From assembly GCA_039105265.1 (NCBI GenBank), contig JAPFFF010000005.1:5999501-6063500 (forward strand): a stretch of DNA of 64,000 bases. Direction: 5' to 3'. A program made the position numbers and the translations under genes. Below the pieces are notes generated by a model, which worked only from the letters and a program-made list of their open reading frames with translations, was not told where the DNA came from and made no database searches. Origin of the DNA: Tritrichomonas musculus. Lineage: Eukaryota; Parabasalia; Tritrichomonadida; Tritrichomonadidae. Positions 19,361-28,526 of this stretch are shown piece by piece. Every line of letters starts with the position of its first letter. Position 1 is the stretch's first letter.

Positions 19361-21634
19361 TTACTCTGCGGGAACTTTCTTGATTAATGCATCAAGAGAA
19401 TTGTAGGCAGTTACAACTTTATCTTTTGAATGTAAAGAAGGCTTATTTATCATTTCGATTAATTCTTTTTGAAGTTTCCTCATATTAAGAACATGAATCT
19501 CAATTTCATTTGCTTTTCTAATATCGTTTTTAGATCTTAAGAAGTAAATTTTTGGATAAGTCCAAGTAAGAGTCGATTGTGCCAAAAGAACGGTATTCAG
19601 TACCATCATTGACAATTTTCTAGACTCTGCTTGGCCAGTATTTTTCTCAAAGCATCTTCTTAGCCTGTTAAATGGACACAATTCTTCATCAGGAGCACCT
19701 AAATTATATGCTTGGCTATTCTCATCTGTTGTTTTTGCGTATTCTTTAAACATTTTATCATATATTTGCTTATTAAGTCTGAATTGCGCATAAATGTTAT
19801 TGAAAAGCAAAAATTCAATACGTTTATTTAGCGGCATTGGCTGCTTATAAAATTTCTTGTCTGTTGGTTTATAAGGATCTTTGGCATCTTTTTTAGAAAT
19901 ATCAAGCATATATTTGGGGCATGTAAGATAAGACTGATGTTTTTCATCCCAAGCTTTACCGCATACAAGACAAATCTTTTGACCACAATCGCAACTAACT
20001 TGGTTGATACCAATAAGATTAGTAGCTTTTCCCCCACATTTGGGACAAGGTGTTGTTAAAAGTGAAGCCAATTCATGATTTTTAGTATCAACTTCAATTT
20101 TTTCATATGCATGCTGATTTTGACTTTTAAGAAATCTATTTAAATTTTGTATATAAGATGGTGCACTCGTACAACCATCAACAAGAATTTTGTTATCAAA
20201 TTCTGCAGAACTAAGAAATGATTTCCAAACAGATTCCTTTTTTTCATTATCTTCAAGAACTTGAATTTTATATACATTTTTCTTTTCAATCTCTTCGTGA
20301 AGCAATATTATTCGTTGGGTAAGTGGCGAAAAGTCTGGTATGTGTTTCTTTTGAGCAACATATTCACGTATCTTCTTTTTTGTTTGTTCAATATCCTTTC
20401 CCGATTGTTTTATATCATCATCAACCTTTTTTACAATTTCTTGATCATTTGAAATATCTTTTTGGTGATCTTTAATTAAATCTTGAATAGTTTCTTCTAA
20501 TACTTTACTAATTTCTTTCTTTTGAGTACAATGAACTTCTTTGAGGCGTTCTTCTCGGCTTATCCAATTTTCTTGTTCGAAATATAATTGAACCATTTTG
20601 GGAGGAATTTTTTCTTGAAATTCGATAACTTGGTCACATTTTAAGAGAGGGAAATGAGGTCCATTGCCACATTTAAAGCAAATAGCAGCCTTACAATGCG
20701 AACAAATTCCAGTATTCTCACCTATAGTATCTGCTGAGGTTAAATACCATCCACAATTTTTATTTGGACAACTCTTAACATTAATAGAATTATTATTCAG
20801 TTTGTCAAACAATAATGTATCTTTGTATTTTTGGAAGAGTTGAGGATCGTTCAAAGATTTAATAATGATTTCAGAATTGCAGTCAGTTTTGTCATCGGTA
20901 GTTTTTTGGTGACAGAACGGAAGCTTATTTTGTTCCAATTTAAGCTTAATTTCTGAATCTAAACAATTTTGACAAATTTTATGGCCACAATATAATTGAA
21001 GTAATTCTTTTTCTTTATGACAAATTGGACATTTTCCAGTTCCACAATTTGTTATTTGCAGTTGAGATTGCAGATCAGGCACCATTTCACTTTTAATCTT
21101 CAATCTTAGTGATTTCAATATGCTATCTTGGTTTTCAAGCCAGTTAGTGCTTGCCTGTCTATCGTTCCATCCAAATTTTTTTAATACAAGATAGGCGATA
21201 TCATTTGATAAAAATAATGGTTTTTTGAATCGATATAAAATTTTCAGGAAATAAGACCTTGGAGTAGGTTCTCCATCAATTTCATGTATTTCTTCTTCCT
21301 CTTCAATTACATCTATAATTTCGTCGTCATCATCATCCCCTAATATTTCCTCTTCACCAAAATTTGGGAAAAATATTGCATTTAATAAATTTTCTTTGTT
21401 TTCATCAGCTACAATTGAATCAATTTTTCTAATAAGAGTGTTAGCTTCTTCTGTGTTTAATGTAAAAAGGAAATCTCTGACATGCGTGATTGAATCTTCA
21501 GGAAATTCTCCAGTATTCTCTTGATTTTCGATACACTCGTTAAACCACTGACTTTGTTCTTCATCATTAGTCATAATTTCATTGATGCTTAGTCCAACTT
21601 CATCTATGAAAGGGATAGTAATGCTCCAGCTCAT
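19361..21634 (-). CDS. Ariadne-like RBR (RING-IBR-RING2) protein lacking the catalytic Cys
   Basis: 757 aa, ATG at 21634 on the minus strand. An acidic N-terminus is followed by an Ariadne-type UBA-like segment (IAYLVLKKFGWNDRQASTNWLE). RING1 starts at CPICHKEKELLQLYCGHKICQNC; the IBR includes CPNKNCGWYL, CSHCKAAICFKCGNGPHFP and a final C. After a long charged coiled-coil insertion (about residues 360-500) comes RING2: CPKC-x9-I-x4-C-x-C-x4-C-x2-C. In active RBR ligases the residue after the nine-residue gap is the catalytic Cys that accepts ubiquitin (GGCNHMxC); here the sequence is IGINQVSC, with Ile543 at that position and Gln in place of the His. The other zinc ligands are kept. The protein is probably a catalytically inactive ubiquitin- or E2-binding scaffold, or works RING-like through RING1. 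Confidence 0.88.
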   Translation of the reverse strand: MSWSITIPFIDEVGLSINEIMTNDEEQSQWFNECIENQENTGEFPEDSITHVRDFLFTLNTEEANTLIRKIDSIVADENKENLLNAIFFPNFGEEEILGDDDDDEIIDVIEEEEEIHEIDGEPTPRSYFLKILYRFKKPLFLSNDIAYLVLKKFGWNDRQASTNWLENQDSILKSLRLKIKSEMVPDLQSQLQITNCGTGKCPICHKEKELLQLYCGHKICQNCLDSEIKLKLEQNKLPFCHQKTTDDKTDCNSEIIIKSLNDPQLFQKYKDTLLFDKLNNNSINVKSCPNKNCGWYLTSADTIGENTGICSHCKAAICFKCGNGPHFPLLKCDQVIEFQEKIPPKMVQLYFEQENWISREERLKEVHCTQKKEISKVLEETIQDLIKDHQKDISNDQEIVKKVDDDIKQSGKDIEQTKKKIREYVAQKKHIPDFSPLTQRIILLHEEIEKKNVYKIQVLEDNEKKESVWKSFLSSAEFDNKILVDGCTSAPSYIQNLNRFLKSQNQHAYEKIEVDTKNHELASLLTTPCPKCGGKATNLIGINQVSCDCGQKICLVCGKAWDEKHQSYLTCPKYMLDISKKDAKDPYKPTDKKFYKQPMPLNKRIEFLLFNNIYAQFRLNKQIYDKMFKEYAKTTDENSQAYNLGAPDEELCPFNRLRRCFEKNTGQAESRKLSMMVLNTVLLAQSTLTWTYPKIYFLRSKNDIRKANEIEIHVLNMRKLQKELIEMINKPSLHSKDKVVTAYNSLDALIKKVPAE

Positions 21635-22306
21635 TTTTTAAATATTTTGACAACGTTATTTTCTAATATTTTTAAATAGCATGTCAACTAAAAAATTTTT
21701 TTAAATAGCATGTCATGAGTAGGGTTTTTCATCTCAGAAAATATAATGCATAAATCATTCAAAAAAATAAAACATAAAAATCTTGTTTTAACATATAAAT
21801 TCAATAAATATTTTTTATATATTGTTAATTATATAACAATAAAATATATTTATTATTTTTTTAAAGAAAAAATATTTTATAAAATTAAGATAATTATAAA
21901 TAAATAATTCAATAATTTTTAATCAATCTCCTTTGATATTCTCATAAGATTTTTTTCTACCAAATGAATCAAAAGCGGCAGTCCTCTACTCAACCACAAT
22001 TTTATATTAACACTCCTTGGTTTGAACTTACTAATTATTTTAATAATATAATACTTGTTAAAGAGATTCAGATCAGGGATGATGGACGGGCACGGGCAAA
22101 TTGCCCGTAATTGTCCGTGCCCGTCTTGCCCGTACTTAAAAAAAGTGACATTGCCCGTCTTTGCCCGTGAATTTTGCCCAGGCAATTGCCGGAGCTTAAA
22201 AGTGACAATGTAATGTTAGTTGAAAAACAATAAGTTTATTATTTAATTTAAACCATCGTTTTCTTCTATCAAATAAAAATATGAATCGTTTTTGACTTAT
22301 TATTTC
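21635..22306. other. Intergenic region with a GCCCGT-repeat segment (hAT-end-like)
   Basis: About 670 bp, mostly very AT-rich, with no convincing gene. Bases 22084-22190 are strikingly different: GCCCGT occurs at 22103, 22119, 22128, 22153 and 22163, and its complement ACGGGC at 22086 and 22092. Perfect 11-bp arms lie at 22085-22095 and 22115-22125. CTTAAAA-AGTGACA also occurs twice. Ends built of GCCCGT/ACGGGC repeats are known from hAT-type DNA transposons, so this could be a solo end or a short non-autonomous copy. Confidence 0.45.
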
Positions 22307-22879
22307 ATGTTTTCAATTTACAAGAATTCAGCGTTTCAACAAGTAATTAATAGTATGTTATATACTGATGACGAAAAATCAGACGAAGAAAGTGTTTTAA
22401 GTATTGAAAATGATAAAGATTATTTTGAAATTGATCAATTTTTTTTATTAAATACGTCAATTGAAAGACTACGATATTTTGTTTTATACAAAATGAAGAA
22501 AAATGAAGATTTACAAAAAATTATGATACAAATTTTAATAGATATTAATAATTCTTTAAATAATGATACTTATGTCATTATCAAAGCTATACAAACTCTC
22601 TTTTGGTATCAAGCAGATTTTATTCCTTTTTGTTTAGAAATCAATTCAATTTTATATAATGCTTTGTTTGATAATGATTTATCTTATGATTCAAAAAATT
22701 TAATTATTTTATATTATGAAAAATTTGGAATAATTTATTGGAACGAGGAAATTTTACAATTAATGGATTTCTCAATAAAAAATTATAATAATTGTAGAAC
22801 CAATATATGGAAACTTGAGTTCCGGCTCATTTTATTTTATGATTATTCTCTTCCTGTTGTTATGAGTAGTATACGTTAG
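22307..22879 (+). CDS. Hypothetical Asn/Ile-rich helical protein at the element border
   Basis: 190 aa from the ATG at 22307. The acidic, Asn-rich N-terminus is followed by paired helices (ERLRYFVLYKMKK, QKIMIQILIDINNSLNND, YVIIKAIQTLFWYQADFIPFCLEI, NLIILYYEKFGIIYWNEEILQLMDFS) that look like an armadillo-like solenoid common among lineage-specific trichomonad proteins. No family recognised. The stop falls in GTATACGTTAGGCT, which is also the start of the GC-rich border sequence of element A. The true C-terminus may have been replaced when that element arrived. Confidence 0.5.
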   Translation: MFSIYKNSAFQQVINSMLYTDDEKSDEESVLSIENDKDYFEIDQFFLLNTSIERLRYFVLYKMKKNEDLQKIMIQILIDINNSLNNDTYVIIKAIQTLFWYQADFIPFCLEINSILYNALFDNDLSYDSKNLIILYYEKFGIIYWNEEILQLMDFSIKNYNNCRTNIWKLEFRLILFYDYSLPVVMSSIR

Positions 22880-22916
22880 GCTGTGCGCCCTTAACGGTCG
22901 CCCAGACCTAACCGCA
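22865..22916. repeat. GC-rich border repeat at the left end of element A
   Basis: A short GC-rich stretch in an AT-rich setting. Its first 18 bases (22865-22882, AGTAGTATACGTTAGGCT) match 30282-30299 at the other end of element A with one difference. Imperfect inverted arms (CGTTAGG against CCTAACCG) suggest a hairpin. It marks the change from host-like to Polinton sequence. Confidence 0.45.
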
Positions 22917-23013
22917 CATATAATTTCACCAAGGCCATTTATAAACATTTTTTTCTCTATTTTTATTTTTATATTTATATTTTTATATTTTTTATCTTCA
23001 TATCAAAAAACAA

Positions 23014-23313
23014 ATGTGGGGAAAAAGAAGGAACTATATGATCACATTCTGGACACATGAATACCCTAAAGAGCTGCCAGATAACTCCACTTATCTATGT
23101 ACATGTGAGGATACTTGTGAGAATGGCAGATATCATGGTCATGCATTCATTTATTTCAAAAATCCAGAAGATATGAAGTGTGTTAAGAGCTTATTTGGTC
23201 ATAATGCTCATTTAGAAGTGCCTCGTAGAAACAGCTGGTGTATTCGATATATTCTTAATAACAATACGAGAAAACATGACTTCCAAGAATTTGGTGAACG
23301 ACCATTAGATTAA
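23014..23313 (+). CDS. CRESS-virus-type Rep endonuclease domain ORF (element A)
   Basis: 99 aa, ATG at 23014. The order of motifs is that of the HUH endonuclease domain of circular Rep-encoding ssDNA viruses: a first strand YMITFWT (motif I), RYHGHAFIYFKNPEDM (motif II with the H-x-H pair and the usual 'F.nP'), LEVPRRNSWCIRYIL (the 'PRR..' block and motif III tyrosine), and a typical ending HDFQEFGERP. Such domains nick and join DNA during rolling-circle replication. Only the endonuclease domain is seen; there is no helicase part in this frame. It stands first in element A, immediately before the HNH ORF. Whether it belongs to the Polinton or is a separate capture is open. Confidence 0.7.
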   Translation: MWGKRRNYMITFWTHEYPKELPDNSTYLCTCEDTCENGRYHGHAFIYFKNPEDMKCVKSLFGHNAHLEVPRRNSWCIRYILNNNTRKHDFQEFGERPLD

Positions 23314-23329
23314 TTTTTTGTATTTGAAA

Positions 23330-23641
23330 ATGAGCTTTGTTCCATTAAAAGGCTTTATAAATGACTATGAGATTTTAAATAAATACCCTTTCACCATAAG
23401 AAATAAGAAGACACGTAAACCATTGAAAGATTCAAAACATAATGAAGGTTATTTGACGGTTAATTTGAATGGTGTAAATTATTTAAAACACGTTATTATT
23501 GCCAAACAATTTTTGCCTAACAATGATCCTGTTCACAAAAAAGAAGTCGATCATAAAAACCACAATCGTAAAGATAACCGTCTATGTAATTTACGATGGG
23601 TAACGCATTCTGAAAACAATTATAATTGTAAAATGCCGTAA
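23330..23641 (+). CDS. HNH endonuclease, NUMOD4-HNH type (element A)
   Basis: 103 aa from the ATG at 23330. FINDYEILNKYPFTIRNKKT is a NUMOD4-like strand block; HVIIAKQFLPNND and VDHKNHNRKDNRLCNLRWVTHSENNYN form the HNH_3 nuclease core (D-H-x-N-H and the following N). These small nucleases often behave as homing endonucleases or nick DNA in viruses. Two related copies occur in element B. It follows the Rep-like ORF by 16 bases. Confidence 0.85.
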   Translation: MSFVPLKGFINDYEILNKYPFTIRNKKTRKPLKDSKHNEGYLTVNLNGVNYLKHVIIAKQFLPNNDPVHKKEVDHKNHNRKDNRLCNLRWVTHSENNYNCKMP

Positions 23642-23658
23642 TTTATTTTTATTCAAAA

Positions 23659-24284
23659 TGTCAGATATAATAATTATTCAAGGTCAAATTCGTTTCAATC
23701 CACCTATAACAAATCAAAAAGTTGCAGATTTGAAAAGATAACACAATTTTAAATATATAGATATCACAAATAATAATGTGACATGTTTAGTGCCCTATAA
23801 TTGGATACCAGCAAAGGGGTTTAGGGATGAATTAGAAATATTTGCGAATAATATGAAGGGCAAATTATTTAGAGAACGTTTTAGTGGTGAAATTTTGGCC
23901 TATAAAGGATCGCCTAATGCTAAATCTGCTTGGCGTTATTTCATTAAATATGGGAAGGTGCAAAGTGACAATAATGCTGCCTTTAAGTTCATAAAATATT
24001 ATAAGCCCAAACCAAAAAGACATGCAAAATGGGTGAAGCCAGAGCATGATGATGCATTACCGCCACCTCAAGAAGAGCCATCACAAAACAAAACAATCTT
24101 TCAGAAAAAGTCATCGTCTTCGGCCAAACCTATACTTCATCGTCTTCTTCTCAAACATCTACATTATCATCAAGCGGTACATCAAGAGCGCCATCTCCTC
24201 CCCCACCCCCACAAACATCCCCTCAATCATCAAAACAAACATCAAGGCACACATCAAGACCACCAACACCTCCAATGGATCTAG
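23659..24284 (+). pseudogene. Unrecognised Polinton gene, broken copy (element A)
   Basis: A gene of element A between the HNH nuclease and the protease. The beginning (MSDIIIIQGQIRFNPPI) and the body (YNWIPAKGFRDELEIFANNM; SAWRYFIKYGKVQSDNNAAFKFIKYYKPKPK), followed by a Pro/His/Gln-rich end, belong to no family I know. It is broken, about one break. The end overlaps the start of the protease gene by a few bases. Confidence 0.5.
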
Positions 24285-24949
24285 ACCAATTTATTGATTA
24301 TAATGCAATCACTGATAATAATTCACAATTAGAATCAAAAGAAGTATATCCATATCTAAAACTATTAGTAGAAAAAGGAAAAAAAGTGAAAAGAATAGGA
24401 CATGTAGCCTTATTGCCTCCTGATTGGTTTTATTATCTATATGAGAATCCGAAACAAGAAGCAGTGGACTCTCTCTTTGAGTATCTTAGTAAAGCTCCAC
24501 AGTTTAATAAGAAACCAATTGATTATTATGATTGCATTGTAATTCCTGCTGAACTAGAGGAACATTGGATATTAATAGTAATCGATAATGGCAATAAAGA
24601 TATCGGTGTATATGATTCAAACATGAAAGCATACCCAGATATCGGTAAAATAATGAATAAATTCTTGAAATCACAAGGCATTAATCAGAAATATCCAATG
24701 AGATATAATCGTGTTCCTAAACAAAATAATGATATTGATTGTGCTATATTAATGATGCAAAATGCAAAGATATTATTGCATGATGGTAAATGGCCTTATC
24801 CAATAGATGACGTACCTAATATTAGACAAAGAATTGCACGTGAATTAAAGAGCAAATCATTAGAAACAGCTGCCCTCCCACCTACACCACCCAGTTTTCA
24901 AAAACATTCTAACAACACAGAAAAACCGACTCTCCCAAAAAAAAAATGA
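24275..24949 (+). CDS. Adenovirus/Ulp1-type cysteine protease (element A)
   Basis: 224 aa, ATG at 24275. The C48/C5-like catalytic order is visible: EEHWILIVID (His97), GVYDSNM (Asp114), KQNNDIDCAILMM (Gln150 and Cys156). Polintons typically encode such a protease for maturation of capsid proteins. A Pro/Lys-rich tail follows residue 200. It lies between an unrecognised ORF and a 52-aa ORF. No equivalent gene was found in elements B or C within the window. Confidence 0.85.
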   Translation: MDLDQFIDYNAITDNNSQLESKEVYPYLKLLVEKGKKVKRIGHVALLPPDWFYYLYENPKQEAVDSLFEYLSKAPQFNKKPIDYYDCIVIPAELEEHWILIVIDNGNKDIGVYDSNMKAYPDIGKIMNKFLKSQGINQKYPMRYNRVPKQNNDIDCAILMMQNAKILLHDGKWPYPIDDVPNIRQRIARELKSKSLETAALPPTPPSFQKHSNNTEKPTLPKKK

Positions 24950-25104
24950 GTCAAGCTGAGAAGGAAAGAATCGAACAAGAGACTTATAATTATTTTATTA
25001 AAAAAGGTGCATATCATTTAGCTAAATCATATAAATACCCTTATTGGAATGTTCATGAAGATGTAGAATCTGGTGTACCAAAAGATAAATCAAAAAGAAT
25101 GTAA
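24946..25104 (+). CDS. Small ORF, 52 aa (element A)
   Basis: ATG at 24946, overlapping the protease stop by four bases, 52 codons. It reads as a helical start (AEKERIEQETYNYFIKKGAYHLAKS) and a polar end (YPYWNVHEDVESG). The tight overlap with the protease and the position in the module suggest a real small gene. Function unknown. Confidence 0.4.
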   Translation: MSQAEKERIEQETYNYFIKKGAYHLAKSYKYPYWNVHEDVESGVPKDKSKRM

Positions 25105-25128
25105 ATTAAAAATTTTTCAATAAAAAAA

Positions 25129-25497
25129 ATGCCAGAATTAATTTTGCCAATTGAATGTTCACTTTATTTTAATAAAACATTGAAAAAGACAGAAATATCT
25201 GAATTATCAGAAATTTGTAAATCAAAGTTTAAATTATCAAACAAAAAAATAATCTTTACTGATTGGGCAAAGAAATTTGATTGGGATGATTATGAGGACG
25301 TTAAAGAAATATTGAATTTAGTGGCCAAATATTGTTCAGTACATAAAATCACACTTTTTGGATCGATAATTGGTTATATAGGTGAAAGGAATGAAAATAT
25401 GGTCAAATCAAAAGCCTATCAGATTCAATTGAAAAAGGGAGATATAATTCCAAAGGAAATAATTCTTCATGCTAGTAAACCAAGAAAGAATAAGTAA
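25129..25497 (+). CDS. Hypothetical protein, 122 aa (element A)
   Basis: ATG at 25129. Acidic-to-basic soluble protein with DWAKKFDWDDYEDVKEILNL and VHKITLFGSIIGYIGERN segments and a Lys-rich end. No family recognised. It sits between the protease and the minor capsid candidate and has no visible counterpart in element B. Confidence 0.5.
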   Translation: MPELILPIECSLYFNKTLKKTEISELSEICKSKFKLSNKKIIFTDWAKKFDWDDYEDVKEILNLVAKYCSVHKITLFGSIIGYIGERNENMVKSKAYQIQLKKGDIIPKEIILHASKPRKNK

Positions 25498-25517
25498 GAT
25501 ATTTATTTTTAGTCAAA

Positions 25518-26483
25518 ATGGAGTTACCACCAAGAGTTAAAACTCAACACCCTAATCGTGAAAATATTGTACATGATGCTAACGTTCCTGTCCCAATTGA
25601 GACTGCTTTTTTCTTAGAGGACTCACAAAGAGATCCAAGCAAATTTAATCGTTTTTATTTCAATTTTCCTGGTGATTGGTCAACGTCAAACAAAGGCGAA
25701 ACAATTGTGGGTGTAAGGTCAATGTGGCTCGTTTCAAAAAGACGAAAACTTGAATTCACCATCTCAATTGCTAAATATTTAAAGGTTTCATTTGATAAAA
25801 TACCTGGATTCAGTATACACGATAGAATTAAATCTATGACTTCATCTCTTTATCAGGATGATTTAAAAATCAAAGAAATAAAAGTAATTGACTGGCTCTC
25901 AACAGAAAGAGATTTCAGAGGATTTTTTGAAGCAGTCCACAATGCTTTGAAATCATATATCTCAATATGGTGGAATAGCATCACTAACGCATTTGAACAA
26001 TCTGATATTGATGTTTTGAATAGAGACATACAAACTGATGGTTATTATGACGAAAAAGGTTTTCATGAAAAAATATATTCTGAACGAAACAATAATTCTT
26101 TAGATAAATACGGTTGTGCTTTCAAAATAACTGAAATGAATAAAGATTTTGAGGAAGTATTCAATATTGGTGACGGACCTACTCAAAATAGAAAAGGAAA
26201 ATATAATTTGTATGAAAATGAATTAATTTTTGATAATATTTGGGATCGTCATTCATGTAAAGTTTATTCTTCACTTGGCGAACAATCATTACATAATTAT
26301 ATCGGTAATTCACAAATTTATTATAATCCTATCAAATATTTTAAATTGAATTCTTCTGATCAACGGTTTTGGATTGAATTATATTCTGCCAGACAATACA
26401 ATACCCCCGTTAAATTACCCAATGGAGAAACTTTTGTCATGGAAATGCAGTTCTTGCCTTATAATAAGATGTTATACGTTTAA
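25518..26483 (+). CDS. Minor capsid (penton-like) protein candidate (element A)
   Basis: 321 aa, ATG at 25518. Beta-rich, with conserved blocks shared with the element B paralogue: FFLEDSQRDPSKFNRFYFNFP, ETIVGVRSMW, WDRHSCKVYSSLGEQS and NPIKYFKLNSSDQRFWIE. Size, position next to the integrase/ATPase module and strong conservation between A and B suggest the minor (single jelly-roll) capsid protein of Polintons. That is inference from context; the fold cannot be shown from sequence alone. Confidence 0.6.
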   Translation: MELPPRVKTQHPNRENIVHDANVPVPIETAFFLEDSQRDPSKFNRFYFNFPGDWSTSNKGETIVGVRSMWLVSKRRKLEFTISIAKYLKVSFDKIPGFSIHDRIKSMTSSLYQDDLKIKEIKVIDWLSTERDFRGFFEAVHNALKSYISIWWNSITNAFEQSDIDVLNRDIQTDGYYDEKGFHEKIYSERNNNSLDKYGCAFKITEMNKDFEEVFNIGDGPTQNRKGKYNLYENELIFDNIWDRHSCKVYSSLGEQSLHNYIGNSQIYYNPIKYFKLNSSDQRFWIELYSARQYNTPVKLPNGETFVMEMQFLPYNKMLYV

Positions 26484-26493
26484 TTTATAGAAA

Positions 26494-27636
26494 ATGACAT
26501 CACTTGCAGAATTATTTAAGGAATATCCATATCGTGGTCCAGCTTTTGAAAAACATGCACTTGAAAAAGGTTATTCGAAAAAAGAGATAAGGAAATTTCA
26601 ATCAGAATCCGTTGTTCATGATCAAAAAGTGCCAACTCCTAAATATATACCTATCGTATCGTCTCATTCCGGAGGTTTTCAGATGGATACGTTTATAAAC
26701 GATAAAGGAGCTAACGGTTTGAATTATTTGATGCTTATCAATATAAATACCCGTAAAGCTTATGCATATCCGATGAGAGGGAAAGGGGCATTACTGGTCA
26801 AATCAGCATTGAATAAATTCATCAAGGAAGAACCAAATTGTCATTCAATCGCTTCAGATCAAGATGCTGCTTATTTATCAGACGAAGTGACATCTTGGAT
26901 GAAAAGTCATAAAATTATATATACGACTACAACGGATGATAATCACAATAATTTAGGAATAATAAACCGTTTTATGAGAACGATAAGAGATTTAGCCGTT
27001 AACAAAAATTTGTTAGATGCCGATATATGGAAAGATATTTCAAAAGAAGGTGAATTATCACACAAACCTACAAGAAATATTTCACCAAAAGAAATGCAGT
27101 CATTAATGTCAGCATATAATGAATCATATCATACTAAAATAAAAACAGCCTCCAATAAAATGACAGCCAAAGACGAACAGAAATATATTTTGAAAAATAA
27201 AACGCAAGCAAACCCTTATGATTTCAAAGAAGGTGATAAAGTACGTATCGTAGAAGAAAAAACGATTAAAAATAAAAAACGAAGAATGGTTAGCAATCAA
27301 GCATATACAGTTGATTCAAAATCTGGTAATTTATTCAAAATTGCCGCTAACGATAGATCTGTGAACGATTATCCTGGATACAAAATAGTTAAGGCGAAAG
27401 GATTTGTTCCTATGGCCAAAACATTGAAAGACGGCAAAAGAGGGAACATAGAGGAGATTTTAGGGTATAATAATGCAAATGACCAATACAAGGTCAAATG
27501 GGATGATGGAAGTCAAGGGTATACATATGCCAAAAGTATGAGAGAAGGAAATCCAACAATATTATCACGTTTAGAACGAATGTATTGGGTGAAAACAGGT
27601 GAAAACATACCAGTTAAAATCAGAAAATACATTTAA
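26494..27636 (+). CDS. RVE-type integrase (element A)
   Basis: 380 aa, ATG at 26494. The retroviral-type integrase core is readable: SGGFQMDTFIND with Asp65, SIASDQDAAYLSDEV, and NNLGIINRFMRTIRD, followed by an Arg/Lys-rich linker (KGDKVRIVEEKTIKNKKRR-like) and a chromo-like end (GNIEEILGYNNANDQYKVKW). Polintons use this enzyme to insert into host DNA. It lies directly between the minor capsid and ATPase genes, as in element B. Confidence 0.85.
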   Translation: MTSLAELFKEYPYRGPAFEKHALEKGYSKKEIRKFQSESVVHDQKVPTPKYIPIVSSHSGGFQMDTFINDKGANGLNYLMLININTRKAYAYPMRGKGALLVKSALNKFIKEEPNCHSIASDQDAAYLSDEVTSWMKSHKIIYTTTTDDNHNNLGIINRFMRTIRDLAVNKNLLDADIWKDISKEGELSHKPTRNISPKEMQSLMSAYNESYHTKIKTASNKMTAKDEQKYILKNKTQANPYDFKEGDKVRIVEEKTIKNKKRRMVSNQAYTVDSKSGNLFKIAANDRSVNDYPGYKIVKAKGFVPMAKTLKDGKRGNIEEILGYNNANDQYKVKWDDGSQGYTYAKSMREGNPTILSRLERMYWVKTGENIPVKIRKYI

Positions 27637-27650
27637 TTATTCTTAATCAA

Positions 27651-28507
27651 ATGAAAGGAAATATTATTCAAAAAGTTGAAGAATTGATCAATGAGACACT
27701 CAGAAAAAGTATGAGAGAAATTGAGGGCGCTTTGATCAAACCATTATCAGAAAATTATCCGTTTTCATCAAATGGGATATACTTTTTGATTGGACGTCCT
27801 GGTGCTGGCAAAAGTTATTGGATTTGGCGCCATATTATGATTACTGAAAGATTATTTAAACATCCATATTATCATAAAATTTATTTCTGCTCAACGTCTG
27901 GTAAAATGGATAAAACCGCCGAAGTTTTGAATAAAAAGATTCAAAAAAAATAATTTATGTCTCAGAAAAACAATTAATGAGCGTTCTTCAGAAACATTTG
28001 AAAAGGAAAATAAAATATTATGCACTTGTCAAACATATCCTCTCAAAAATGAAAGAAACGTCTGATGAGATGAGGCGTTTAATTGAAAAACATCATTTAA
28101 CTGACCTTCAAGATAAAATCATTTATATTGCCAGTAAGCTTTGTAAATATGGAACCGCCTCTTATCCATTCAATACTCTTATTATTCTTGATGATTGTGC
28201 TGGTTCAGATTTATTGAAAAACGGTAATTCAGAATTTATTAAATTATTGACAAAGACAAGACATTATAACATAACGTGCATAATGGCATTTCAAACGATA
28301 AGATTTGTGCACATAAATGCTAAACGTATGGCAACCGATATTATCTGTTATAGCGGTTATTCAGAAGAAGATTTCACCTCTTTATTGCAGCAAACAAATA
28401 ACAACTTAAATACAAAGGCAACTGTGCAAGAATACTTGCAACATAGAGAACTGCATGACAAATTTATCATGAACATAACTGCAAACAAATACTATTTTGA
28501 ATCTTAA
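27651..28507 (+). pseudogene. FtsK/HerA-type packaging ATPase, broken copy (element A)
   Basis: Carries the Walker A block FLIGRPGAGKSYWIW and the Walker B block TLIILDDCAGSD, followed by the sensor-like stretch YNITCIMAFQTIRF and a conserved end HDKFIMNITANKYYFES. It matches the element B ATPase throughout. Such ATPases package Polinton DNA into capsids. This copy is broken, about one break. Confidence 0.85.
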
Positions 28508-28526
28508 ACGTTTTATTGAATTTTAA

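Noticed and set aside
21919-22185. Minus-strand open frame across the GCCCGT segment
   Set aside because: The first third is translated repeat DNA and the rest has no family resemblance. I could not support a transposase remnant.
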